From an uncultured Olleya sp. (lineage in GTDB: Bacteria; Bacteroidota; Bacteroidia; Flavobacteriales; Flavobacteriaceae): 64,000 nt of DNA. Each line of letters starts with the position of its first letter. Positions within the stretch are counted from its first letter, which is position 1. The notes under the pieces are model-generated. The model made no database searches, was not told where the DNA came from, and saw only the letters and a list, made by a program, of their open reading frames with translations. The stretch is taken from NCBI GenBank assembly GCA_947503885.1, contig CANNFD010000008.1:1-64000 (forward strand), read 5' to 3'. Made by a program: the position numbers and the translations under genes. Shown one piece after another: positions 26,178-35,931 of the stretch.

Positions 26178-29100
26178 TTATTCTAAAGTAAATGTTTTAA
26201 TTTTATCTATGCCTTTAGTCATATTTATTTTTATAATAGACTGGTAATAAGGTTTAAAAGTGTCGTTAAAAAAGGTGTTTGTTTTTTCTAATGCTGTTTT
26301 TAAATCTGTTTTAGCATGTTCTAATAGTGTATTTTCAGTTATTGTCAAACCATTTTGTCTTGATCTAATATACCAATAAGCAGCGCCTAACCTGTCATTA
26401 ACACTAATGTCTAAAGTTTTTGTTATCCCTTGTCTTTTATCTTGTTTACCAACATAGCTATCAATAATTTCATCTATCTGTTTAATAATAGCTTTAGATG
26501 TTTTTATTTGATCCTTATACTTTTCTTTATCTAAATCGGTTAACTCTTTTTTATATTTTTCTGCCAACTTTTTATTTTCAACTAATTGTTTTGTGGCATC
26601 TGCAGCAATTTGACGCATATTTTCAACTTCTTTTAAAGCTGCATAAACAGCGTCAGTATTTTTAGTAGATAAGTCTAATCTTGGGTCTGGTGCTACTGTA
26701 ATCGTAGTTGTTGAGGTCTGATCGCCATACTCTAAAACAGCTTTGTAAATACCTGGTTTAACTTTAACACCACCAGTTTCTCGTTTTCTTTTTCTAATAG
26801 TTCTTGATGGTCTATCGCCTCCTTTTTCGTCCATATACCAAGTCCACTTATGTAAACCTTTGTCATCTGGCACTTTACGTTTTAAAGTCCTAATTAGCTT
26901 ATCGTCGTTATATAGTTTAAGAGAAATAGAATCCCAACCTGTTTTAGTTTGTTCCAAGTTGTCATTTATGTCGTCTGTAGTGTTGTCGGTTTCCTTTTTA
27001 TCTTCTTTCAAAACTTTTACAGGTGCAACATAGTAAGTAAATTGTGCCCCACGACCTCTGTTGTCTCCATGATACATCGCATCTGCACCAAATCTGCTTC
27101 CAGTTGGTTGTTGGTAAGCTGCTTGATAAGCAGTTGGAGGTGAGAAGAGTTGGATTTTATTATTTAGTAGTTGTTTGTTTTTAGCAATAGCACGTAACGG
27201 TCTAATGTCATCCAATATCCAAGCAGCACGTCCAAAGGTACCTATTACTAAATCATGTTCTCTAGGGTGAATCACTAAATCTTTTACAGATACAGTCGGG
27301 AATCCTTCTGTCCATTTTGTCCATTTGTCACCTGCATCAATCGAAACATATAACCCATCATCGGTCCCTAAAAACATTAGATTTGGTTCTTCTAAATCTT
27401 CAATAATCGCTAATGTGTAACTTTTTACATCATTTTGATCTACAATACGTTCCCATGTTTTTCCGTAATTGGAAGTTCGGTAAGCATACGGAGTGTAATT
27501 AAATCGTCGATAGTCATTTGCAATCAGCAAAGCTTCACCTTTATTTTTATTACTCGCTTTTATTTGGGCAATCCAACTACCTTTAGGTAATCCTTTTAAA
27601 TTATTAGAAACATCATCATAGGTTTGCCCACCGTTTTTAGTAATATGGACACGTCCATCATCAGTTCCAACCCAAAAGACTTCTTTTTCAATAAGTGACG
27701 GTTCGATAACCAAAATGGTACAATGGTTTTCTGCTCCGGTTGCATCCATTGTTAATCCACCACTTTCATGTTGTTTTAATTTTTCAGGATTGTTAGTGGT
27801 TAAATCTGGCGATATTATTGTCCAAGTTAATCCTTTGTCTGTCGATTTATGTACAAATTGACTACCAAAGTACACTGTGTTATTATCAAAAGGATCTATG
27901 TTAATGGCTGCATTCCAATTAAATCTTAATGATACATCTTTATCTGGGTGCGTTGGTTTTACAGTAAAATTATTTCCAGTTTGCCAGTCGTAATAGCTAA
28001 CAGAGCCTTGCTGACTCATAGTCCAACCGTATCGCGAATTATCTTTATCCGGTATTACATCAAAACCATCTCCAAAACTAATTTCTTGCCAATAACTATT
28101 ACGGATACCTTGCGCGCGCCAAACGTAAGCAGGACCTCTCCAAGAGCCATTATCTTGCATACCACCATAGACATTATATGGGTACTCATTATCCACATTA
28201 ATATGATAAAATTGTGCAACAGGTAAGTTGCCGACAAAACGCCAATTTTTACCACCATCTTTTGTAATATTTAATCCACCATCGTTTCCATCAATCATAA
28301 AATTACCATTTGTTGGATGGATCCACCAGGCATGATGGTCAGGATGGACACCATTATTGGCACCATAAGCAGGCATTAATTGTTTAAAATTTTTACCGCC
28401 ATCTTCACTAACATTTACATAGGTGTAGACAGTATAGACTCTGTTTTCATTTTCTGGGTCTACATATATTTCTGAGTAATAAAAAGGTCTATTTCCAATA
28501 TCACTTTTATCGTTTACTTTATGCCATTTAAACCCACCATCTTCACTTTTGTAAAGTGCATTTTTTTTAGCTTCGACTAGTGCGTAAATAATATTTGGTT
28601 TGTTGGCAGCAATTGCAACACCAATACGACCTAATTCTCCTTTAGGAAAACCTTCTTTTTCTGTGATTTTAGTCCAATTTTCACCACCATCATGTGTAAT
28701 ATGTAATCCAGAGCCTGTCCCTCCAGATTTAAAAAACCAAGGCTCACGCTTATGCTCCCAAAGGGTTGCTATTAGTTTATTAGGGTTTTTTGGATCCATA
28801 ACTAAATCTGCAGCACCAGTTTTATTATTAGCAAATAATATTTTATCCCAGGTTTTACCACCATCCATCGTTTTATAAATACCGCGTTCTGGATGTTCTC
28901 CCCATGGACTACCAATAGCAGCCACGTAAACAATATTTGGATTTGTTGGGTCAATTACCACACGATGGATATGTCTAGTTTTTTCTAAGCCCATAGATTT
29001 CCAGGTTTTTCCAGCATCTAAAGATTTATAGATTCCGTAACCGCCATTTAAACTATTTCTTGGGTTTCCTTCACCTGTACCAACCCAAATAACGCTTGGA

Positions 29101-29387
29101 TTGGATTGTTGTATTGCAACAGCACCAACAGATGCAGTCACTTCTTTATCAAAAATAGGGTCCCATTTTATGCCACCCGAAGTCGATTTCCATAAACCAC
29201 CAGAAGCTGTACCGACATACATAATATCAGGATTGCTTTGCACGACATCTATCGCGGTTACACGACCAGACATTCCGCCAGGTCCAATATTTCTAGGTTT
29301 CATGTTTTTGACTAATTCCATAGAAAATTCTTGCGAAAATGCTGTGAAACAGAAGAGTAGTAATAGGGTAAAAGGTAGTTTTTTCAT
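26178..29387 (-). CDS. Sortilin/VPS10-like BNR-repeat exported protein
   Basis: 1069 aa; many 'S.DGG..W' repeats. Confidence 0.88.
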   Translation of the reverse strand: MKKLPFTLLLLFCFTAFSQEFSMELVKNMKPRNIGPGGMSGRVTAIDVVQSNPDIMYVGTASGGLWKSTSGGIKWDPIFDKEVTASVGAVAIQQSNPSVIWVGTGEGNPRNSLNGGYGIYKSLDAGKTWKSMGLEKTRHIHRVVIDPTNPNIVYVAAIGSPWGEHPERGIYKTMDGGKTWDKILFANNKTGAADLVMDPKNPNKLIATLWEHKREPWFFKSGGTGSGLHITHDGGENWTKITEKEGFPKGELGRIGVAIAANKPNIIYALVEAKKNALYKSEDGGFKWHKVNDKSDIGNRPFYYSEIYVDPENENRVYTVYTYVNVSEDGGKNFKQLMPAYGANNGVHPDHHAWWIHPTNGNFMIDGNDGGLNITKDGGKNWRFVGNLPVAQFYHINVDNEYPYNVYGGMQDNGSWRGPAYVWRAQGIRNSYWQEISFGDGFDVIPDKDNSRYGWTMSQQGSVSYYDWQTGNNFTVKPTHPDKDVSLRFNWNAAINIDPFDNNTVYFGSQFVHKSTDKGLTWTIISPDLTTNNPEKLKQHESGGLTMDATGAENHCTILVIEPSLIEKEVFWVGTDDGRVHITKNGGQTYDDVSNNLKGLPKGSWIAQIKASNKNKGEALLIANDYRRFNYTPYAYRTSNYGKTWERIVDQNDVKSYTLAIIEDLEEPNLMFLGTDDGLYVSIDAGDKWTKWTEGFPTVSVKDLVIHPREHDLVIGTFGRAAWILDDIRPLRAIAKNKQLLNNKIQLFSPPTAYQAAYQQPTGSRFGADAMYHGDNRGRGAQFTYYVAPVKVLKEDKKETDNTTDDINDNLEQTKTGWDSISLKLYNDDKLIRTLKRKVPDDKGLHKWTWYMDEKGGDRPSRTIRKRKRETGGVKVKPGIYKAVLEYGDQTSTTTITVAPDPRLDLSTKNTDAVYAALKEVENMRQIAADATKQLVENKKLAEKYKKELTDLDKEKYKDQIKTSKAIIKQIDEIIDSYVGKQDKRQGITKTLDISVNDRLGAAYWYIRSRQNGLTITENTLLEHAKTDLKTALEKTNTFFNDTFKPYYQSIIKINMTKGIDKIKTFTLE

Positions 29388-29482
29388 TTATGATAAATAT
29401 GTTTGCCTAAAGTTAATAAACAAATCTTAAATACATGTTAAGTCCAATAATTACAGTTAAAATTATCGTATTTTTATAGGGC

Positions 29483-30610
29483 ATGAAAAATAAAAAGAAC
29501 AACAGAAAAGGCTTCGTTTTTAAGCCCTATGAAGCACCTTCGCAATCACCTTTTGAAGCTCTTTTTGATATTTTTAAAGAGTTAATAACCCATACTTCAG
29601 GAGATTTTGACGAGGCTATAGATTGGCTTCGCGAATTAGATAAGGAATACAAATTAACGACTCCAGATTATACTATTGACGACTTTATAGAAGACTTAAA
29701 AGCTAAAGGTTATATACGTGAAGAAATTAAACCAGACGGAGAAAAAGGTGCTGCGATTACTGCAAAAACGGAACGTGCGATCAGACAATCTGCATTAGAC
29801 CAAATTTTTGGAAATATTAAGCGAAGCGGTTCAGGTAACCATAAAAGTAAAGGTATTGGAATAGGAGATGAGCATACAGGCGATTTTAGAAACTACCAAT
29901 TTGGAGACAATTTGGATAAAGTGTCCATGACAGAAAGCTTACGTAACGCTCAAATTAATCATGGAATTGGCGATTTTAATTTAACTGAAGACGATTTAGT
30001 GGTCGAGGAAACCACACATAAATCACAAATGAGTACCGTGTTAATGATTGATATTAGTCACAGTATGATTTTATATGGCGAAGATAGGATTACACCTGCC
30101 AAAAAAGTAGCTATGGCTTTAGCCGAATTAATTACAACTCGATATCCAAAAGACACTTTAGATATTTTGGTTTTTGGTAATGATGCTTGGCCTATAAAAA
30201 TTAAAGATTTACCCTATTTAAATGTTGGCCCATACCATACAAACACAGTTGCAGGATTACAATTAGCAATGGATTTGTTAAGACGAAAACGTAATACCAA
30301 CAAACAAATTTTTATGATAACGGATGGTAAACCAAGTTGCCTAAGATTGCCCGATGGGACCTATTATAAAGACAGTAATGGATTAAACCCTTACATCACT
30401 AATAAATGTTATGCACAAGCACAACAAGCCAGAAAATTACACATACCCATTACTACGTTTATGATTGCGCAAGACCCTTATTTGATGCAATTTGTAGAAG
30501 AATTTACGCATGCCAATCAAGGAAAAGCCTTTTACACAGGTTTGAAAGGATTGGGCGAAATGATTTTTGAAGATTACGAAACCAATAGAAAAAAGAGAAT
30601 TAAAGGATAA
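29483..30610 (+). CDS. VWA domain protein
   Basis: MIDAS-like 'MIDISHSMILYGEDRITPAKKVAMALAELI'. Confidence 0.85.
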   Translation: MKNKKNNRKGFVFKPYEAPSQSPFEALFDIFKELITHTSGDFDEAIDWLRELDKEYKLTTPDYTIDDFIEDLKAKGYIREEIKPDGEKGAAITAKTERAIRQSALDQIFGNIKRSGSGNHKSKGIGIGDEHTGDFRNYQFGDNLDKVSMTESLRNAQINHGIGDFNLTEDDLVVEETTHKSQMSTVLMIDISHSMILYGEDRITPAKKVAMALAELITTRYPKDTLDILVFGNDAWPIKIKDLPYLNVGPYHTNTVAGLQLAMDLLRRKRNTNKQIFMITDGKPSCLRLPDGTYYKDSNGLNPYITNKCYAQAQQARKLHIPITTFMIAQDPYLMQFVEEFTHANQGKAFYTGLKGLGEMIFEDYETNRKKRIKG

Positions 30611-30635
30611 TTAATAACTGTTCGCCATTAGGTAT

Positions 30636-30692
30636 TAGCTTTTAGCTCCATAATGAGTTAGCTAAAAACCAAGAGCAAACAGCTAAAAGCTA
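30636..30692 (+). other. Perfect 12-bp inverted repeat abutting a start codon
   Basis: TAGCTTTTAGCT (30636-30647) / AGCTAAAAGCTA (30681-30692), ATG at 30697. Confidence 0.6.
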
Positions 30693-30696
30693 TAAA

Positions 30697-32163
30697 ATGA
30701 AAATAAAAAATATAAAGACTTTAGGCGAATTAAAAAAAGCCGGATATAAAAGTAAATCTATTAAAGACGAGTTAAGAGATAATTTAATAGTGAAAATAAA
30801 AAGTAAAACTACTGCTTTTGAAGGTGTGCACGGTTACGAAAACACGGTAATTCCAGAATTGGAACGTGCTATTTTATCTAGACATAATATTAATTTTTTA
30901 GGATTACGTGGACAAGCAAAAACCCGTTTAGCACGATTAATGCTAAATTTGTTAGATGAATATATACCAGTGGTGGAAGGGTCAGAGATTAATGACGATC
31001 CACTACTACCAATCTCACGTTTTGCAACGGAATTGATTGCAGAAAAAGGAAATGATACACCAATTATTTGGCTTCATAGAAGCGATCGTTTTGCAGAGAA
31101 GTTAGCAACACCTGATGTAACTGTTGCAGATATTATTGGTGACGTAGACCCAATTAAAGCAGCTAATTTAAAACTAAGTTATGCAGATGATCGTGTGATA
31201 CATTACGGAATGATACCTCGAGCTAACCGTTGCATATTTGTAATTAACGAGTTGCCAGATTTACAAGCCAGAATACAAGTCGCATTATTTAATATTTTAC
31301 AAGAAGGCGATATCCAAATTAGAGGATTTAAATTACGCTTACCATTAGATATACAGTTTGTGTTTACAGCAAACCCTGAAGATTATACAAATAGAGGAAG
31401 CATAGTAACACCTTTAAAAGACAGAATTGGCTCACAGATCTTAACGCATTATCCAACAGATATTGAAACAGCTAAAACAATAACACAACAAGAAGCTAAG
31501 TCAGATATAAGACAAAAACAAAATATACATGTGCCTGAATTAGCAAAAGATTTGTTGGAACAAATAGTGTTTGAAGCTAGAGAAAGTGATTTTATTGACG
31601 AGAAAAGTGGTGTAAGTGCACGTTTAAGTATTACAGCTTTTGAAAACTTATTAAGCACAGCCGAGCTTAGAACTTTAAAAAACGATGAGGAAACCACAAC
31701 TGTTAGACTATCTGACTTTTTAGGTATTATTCCTGCAATTACAGGTAAAGTAGAATTGGTTTATGAAGGCGAACAGGAAGGCGCAGCACAAGTCGCTTAT
31801 AATTTAATTGGAGAAGCTGTCAAGACTTTGTTTCCTGAATTTTTTCCTAAGATAGAAAAACTTAAAAAGCAAGAGGAAGAAAGCCCTTATGATGATATTG
31901 TCTCTTGGTTTTTTAACTACTCTGAAGGTTTTGAGTTATTAGATAGTTTACGTGATAAAGAATACAAAGCCTTATTAGATGCAGTGTCCCCTTTAGATGA
32001 TTTATTAGGTAAACATCAACCAAAATTAACAAAGCAAGAAAGCTATTTTGTAAAGGAGTTTGTGCTATGGGCTTTGGTAGAGTATAAGCAATTAAGTAAA
32101 TATAGATTTACAGAAGGGATTCAGTTTAAAGACCCGTATGGTAGTTTTATTAGTGGATTATAA
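30697..32163 (+). CDS. MoxR/Mg-chelatase-type AAA ATPase
   Basis: 'NFLGLRGQAKTRLARLML' P-loop-like, 'FVINELPDLQARIQVALFNILQEGDIQIRG'. Confidence 0.88.
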   Translation: MKIKNIKTLGELKKAGYKSKSIKDELRDNLIVKIKSKTTAFEGVHGYENTVIPELERAILSRHNINFLGLRGQAKTRLARLMLNLLDEYIPVVEGSEINDDPLLPISRFATELIAEKGNDTPIIWLHRSDRFAEKLATPDVTVADIIGDVDPIKAANLKLSYADDRVIHYGMIPRANRCIFVINELPDLQARIQVALFNILQEGDIQIRGFKLRLPLDIQFVFTANPEDYTNRGSIVTPLKDRIGSQILTHYPTDIETAKTITQQEAKSDIRQKQNIHVPELAKDLLEQIVFEARESDFIDEKSGVSARLSITAFENLLSTAELRTLKNDEETTTVRLSDFLGIIPAITGKVELVYEGEQEGAAQVAYNLIGEAVKTLFPEFFPKIEKLKKQEEESPYDDIVSWFFNYSEGFELLDSLRDKEYKALLDAVSPLDDLLGKHQPKLTKQESYFVKEFVLWALVEYKQLSKYRFTEGIQFKDPYGSFISGL

Positions 32164-32180
32164 AACAGTTAAATCATATA

Positions 32181-32215
32181 AAAAAAGCAACTTCAATTTG
32201 AAGTTGCTTTTTTTT
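32181..32215. terminator. Bidirectional terminator
   Basis: AAAAAAGCAACTTCAATTTGAAGTTGCTTTTTTTT. Confidence 0.9.
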
Positions 32216-32225
32216 AGTATTTAGC

Positions 32226-32789
32226 TTAACTATTAGACATTCTTTTTTTATTCTTTTTAATTTGTTTTGGTTTTAACCATAATATAAATCCACTAAACGA
32301 AATAAATAATAAACCAAGTCCAATTACTGTAGAATAAAATAATTTTAAAGGTTTAATTTCTAAATTAAGTAAATAATCTACAATAGAACCATCGTGAATC
32401 ATTTCAATAAAATCGGCTGTTCTTGTTTTTTCAGACACCACTTTACCTGTGTAACAATCTATTTGTAACTCGGTAAAATGATTTTCAAATCTAACTTTAG
32501 CTATTCCTTTTCCTGGTCTATAATCAATTCTGTTTATTTGATTAGAAAGTTGAAGGCTGTCTATATATTTGATGGCGTTTTGTTCAATTTCATTTAAAGA
32601 AATTAAAGCCCTATTGTTTGATACGACTCGTTCTGTAGAAGGTTTAAAACCTAATTGGTCCTTCCATGCTAACAATAGACCAGTAGCACTCATTACAACT
32701 ATAAATAGTAATAAGGATGTTGCGACCACGCTGTGTGTTTTCCGATACCAACGTGCAGATTTTGCAAGGTTTTTATTCTTCTTTTTCAT
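32226..32789 (-). CDS. PepSY-associated TM helix protein
   Basis: 'WYRKTHSVVATSLLLFIVVMSATGLLLAWKDQLG'. Confidence 0.85.
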   Translation of the reverse strand: MKKKNKNLAKSARWYRKTHSVVATSLLLFIVVMSATGLLLAWKDQLGFKPSTERVVSNNRALISLNEIEQNAIKYIDSLQLSNQINRIDYRPGKGIAKVRFENHFTELQIDCYTGKVVSEKTRTADFIEMIHDGSIVDYLLNLEIKPLKLFYSTVIGLGLLFISFSGFILWLKPKQIKKNKKRMSNS

Positions 32790-32906
32790 GGTAAATAATA
32801 AACACACAATCTAAAGATTTCATTAACTAACAAATCTTAAAAGTTAGTTAATTTTAAACTGGAGTATTTAATAAAAAAATAAGTGTGTTATAATTAAATG
32901 TAAGTT

Positions 32907-34118
32907 TTAAACCAGTTTAGTGACCACCTGAACGTCACTGTGCAAAGTTCTGTGGACAGGACATTTGTTTGCAATTGTAAGTATGCGTTCTTTTTGCTTA
33001 TCGTCTAAATTACCTATAAGTTTAATTTCTCTGTTAAAGGTATCCGTTTTGACTGTTTTATTTTCTCCATTTTCTACAATTTGGCTGTCAACTTTAGTAT
33101 GTGAGGTATGTACTTCAACATTTTCAAGATACCATTTTTTTCTTTTAGCATACATTTGAATAGTCATTGCGGTACATGCCGATAATCCTGCTGAAACAAG
33201 CTCATATGGTGATGGGCCAAAATTATTTCCTCCAAAACTTACAGGCTCGTCAGCCAACATGTTATGACTCCCAATTTTCATTTGTGTAGTAAAACCATCC
33301 TCAGCATCTAAACTAGCAACAGCTTGATGAGATGTAGAGATTGCTTCCGTTTTAGGAATAGAAATATAGCGTTTTGCCCAATTAGCAATCACATTACCAA
33401 CATAAAGTGAGTCTTCGGGTTTTGATAATAAATGGTCTGCGCCATCAATGGATACAAAACTTTTTGGATGTCTTGCTGCAACGTAAATTTCTTCTGCATT
33501 AACAATTCCTACAATTCTATCTTGTGGAGAGTGCATTACTAATAGTGCTTTTCGTAAATTTTGTGCAACTTCAGGTAAGGACTTAGTCTCTATATCATCT
33601 AAAAACTGTTTTTTAATAGTAAATGGTCTTCCGCCAATATTAACGTTGGCTTTTCCAGTAGTTTTAATTTCGTCAATACTATTGTTTATTAAATGTTTGA
33701 CATGTTTTGGACTAGAAGGAGAGCCAATAGTTGCTATTGCATTTACAGACTCTATTAATGAAGCTGCAAATATAGACGCAGCACCACCTAAGGAATGTCC
33801 AACTAATAAGGTTGGAGCAGCATAGTTTTGTTTTAAATACTCTGAAGCGCTTATTAAATCTTCAACATTTCCAGAAAAGTTAGTGTTTTCAAATTCTCCA
33901 TCACTTTCACCAAGACCTGTAAAATCAAAACGTAATACACCAAACCCATTTGAGGTTAGCTCACGACTAATATTTTTAACTGCAGATAAATTTTTACTAC
34001 AAGTAAAGCAATGTGCGAATATGGCAAAATTATGAGGGTGTTGATTAATAGGAAGCTCTAAACGTCCAACTAATTGTTGACCTTTAGAATTTGTAAAATT
34101 TATTTTTTGAATATTCAT
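32907..34118 (-). CDS. Alpha/beta hydrolase-OsmC fusion protein
   Basis: N-terminal 'LLVGHSLGGAAS' hydrolase; C-terminal 'GLSACTAMTIQMYAKRKKW..CPVHRTL' OsmC. Confidence 0.92.
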   Translation of the reverse strand: MNIQKINFTNSKGQQLVGRLELPINQHPHNFAIFAHCFTCSKNLSAVKNISRELTSNGFGVLRFDFTGLGESDGEFENTNFSGNVEDLISASEYLKQNYAAPTLLVGHSLGGAASIFAASLIESVNAIATIGSPSSPKHVKHLINNSIDEIKTTGKANVNIGGRPFTIKKQFLDDIETKSLPEVAQNLRKALLVMHSPQDRIVGIVNAEEIYVAARHPKSFVSIDGADHLLSKPEDSLYVGNVIANWAKRYISIPKTEAISTSHQAVASLDAEDGFTTQMKIGSHNMLADEPVSFGGNNFGPSPYELVSAGLSACTAMTIQMYAKRKKWYLENVEVHTSHTKVDSQIVENGENKTVKTDTFNREIKLIGNLDDKQKERILTIANKCPVHRTLHSDVQVVTKLV

Positions 34119-34194
34119 GTTATAAAATTTATTATTCAGTCGAAAAAAAGAATCAAACCTTTTATTCGAAAAACTAAATTGTTACTAGTATTGT

Positions 34195-35844
34195 TTATAG
34201 TGTTTTAACTTCAATATAATAATCTCTATCTACTTTTACTTCAGCATCTTTAGATTTTAAATTTAAAACTTGATTGCCTTCCGTAGGTGTTAACCATTGA
34301 CTATTTCCATTAATTTCAATTTGAATAGGCATTTTAAAACCTGCAACTGTATTTGTCCATTTATAGTTTAGTTTTTTATCTTCAATTTTATATTCTAAAA
34401 CTGGGATTTTTGTAGTTCTTAAATACTGATCAAAAAAGCCTTTTAAATCTAAACCAGATTCTTCCGCTAAACAATCTTCTATTTGTTGCGTTGTTACCGT
34501 TTGATGATAAAATTTGCTATTTAAAGTTCTAAGCATTTGACGCCATTTATTGTCGTCGTTAACTAGTTGACGTAAAGTGTGAAGCATGTTTGCACCTTTA
34601 TAATACATATCTCCAGAACCTTCGTTATTAACATTGTATTGGCCAATTAACGGTCTGTCGTTTTGAATATTTCTACGGGTTCCAATAACATAATCCGCAG
34701 AAGCTTCCTTACCATAGTAATAATCAAGAAAAAGATTTTCAGAATAGGAGGTAAATGCTTCATGAATCCACATGTCTGCAATGTCTATGCTTGTGATATT
34801 ATTAGCAAACCACTCGTGACCCGCTTCGTGAATAATAATAAAATCAAATTTTAGCCCCCATCCAGTACCTGATAAATCGTTTCCTAAATAGCCTTTTGTA
34901 TATTTATTTCCGTAGGTAACAGAGCTTTGGTGCTCCATGCCTAAATACGGTACTTCTACAAGTTTAAATCCATCTTCATAAAATGGATAAGGTCCAAACC
35001 AATGCTCAAATGCTTTCATCATTTTTGTAGCATCTTTAAAATGTACTTTAGCTTTTTCAAGGTTATCCTTTAATACATAATAACTCATGTCTAAATCCCC
35101 TTTTTCACCTTTATAAATTTCTGAAAAAGAAGCATAATCACCTATGTTAATATTTACACCATAGTTGTTTATTGGGTTTGAAACAAACCAGTGTGAAGTT
35201 ACAGTGTTGTCTTCGTTCTCTTTTATTTTACGTAGTTTTCCGTTAGAAATATTTGATAACCCTTTAGGAATTGTCACACTAATTAGCATGCTGTCCACCT
35301 CGTCATACATGTGGTCTTTGTTTGGCCACCAAACGCTTGCGCCTAATCCTTGACAAGATGAGGCTACAAAATGGTTACCATTACTATCTTTTTTCCAAGA
35401 GATTCCGCCATCCCAAGGTGCTCTAACAGCTTCACGTGGTTTACCATGGTAATAGGCAGTCACGTTATTTACATCACCAATGTTTTGTTGTTCTTTTAGT
35501 GTTACAAAATGTGCGTTACCATCGTGTTTAATATTTAATTCGTTATTGTTTTGTGTCACCTTAGTTAATACCAAAGGGGCTTGTAAATCGATTTGTAATA
35601 CTTGATTTGGTTTTAAAACGGTATACTGTATGGTATTTTGTCCAGAAATTGTTTTTTTATCAGGATTTACCTCAATATCTAAATGATAATAGGTTAAGTC
35701 CCACCATTCGCGTTCTGGTGTAATACTTCCGCGAAGTGTATCTTGTCTTGTAAAGTTATTTTTTTCTTGTAACAGTCCTTGAGATTGAATTTTTATAAAT
35801 GGAGCAAGAATGAATATAAGTAGTATAAATACTGTGTTTTTCAT
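34195..35844 (-). CDS. M1 family metallopeptidase
   Basis: 'IIHEAGHEWFANNITSIDIADMWIHEAF'. Confidence 0.93.
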   Translation of the reverse strand: MKNTVFILLIFILAPFIKIQSQGLLQEKNNFTRQDTLRGSITPEREWWDLTYYHLDIEVNPDKKTISGQNTIQYTVLKPNQVLQIDLQAPLVLTKVTQNNNELNIKHDGNAHFVTLKEQQNIGDVNNVTAYYHGKPREAVRAPWDGGISWKKDSNGNHFVASSCQGLGASVWWPNKDHMYDEVDSMLISVTIPKGLSNISNGKLRKIKENEDNTVTSHWFVSNPINNYGVNINIGDYASFSEIYKGEKGDLDMSYYVLKDNLEKAKVHFKDATKMMKAFEHWFGPYPFYEDGFKLVEVPYLGMEHQSSVTYGNKYTKGYLGNDLSGTGWGLKFDFIIIHEAGHEWFANNITSIDIADMWIHEAFTSYSENLFLDYYYGKEASADYVIGTRRNIQNDRPLIGQYNVNNEGSGDMYYKGANMLHTLRQLVNDDNKWRQMLRTLNSKFYHQTVTTQQIEDCLAEESGLDLKGFFDQYLRTTKIPVLEYKIEDKKLNYKWTNTVAGFKMPIQIEINGNSQWLTPTEGNQVLNLKSKDAEVKVDRDYYIEVKTL

Positions 35845-35878
35845 TAGTTTTCTAATTTTTTACTAAATTAATGAAAAT

Positions 35879-35909
35879 AAAAAAACCGCTTCATACAGAA
35901 GCGGTTTTT
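35879..35909 (-). terminator. Intrinsic terminator
   Basis: AAAAAACCGCTTCATACAGAAGCGGTTTTT. Confidence 0.85.
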
Positions 35910-35931
35910 AACTATTTAAACTTAAAAAATA

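Noticed and set aside
27948-28258. Overlapping ORFs within the sortilin-like gene on both strands
   Set aside because: They overlap a conserved 1069-aa BNR protein in other frames; no independent evidence.
32907-34118. Hydrolase-OsmC fusion as a novel architecture
   Set aside because: This bifunctional fusion is a known family; ordinary despite its unusual look.
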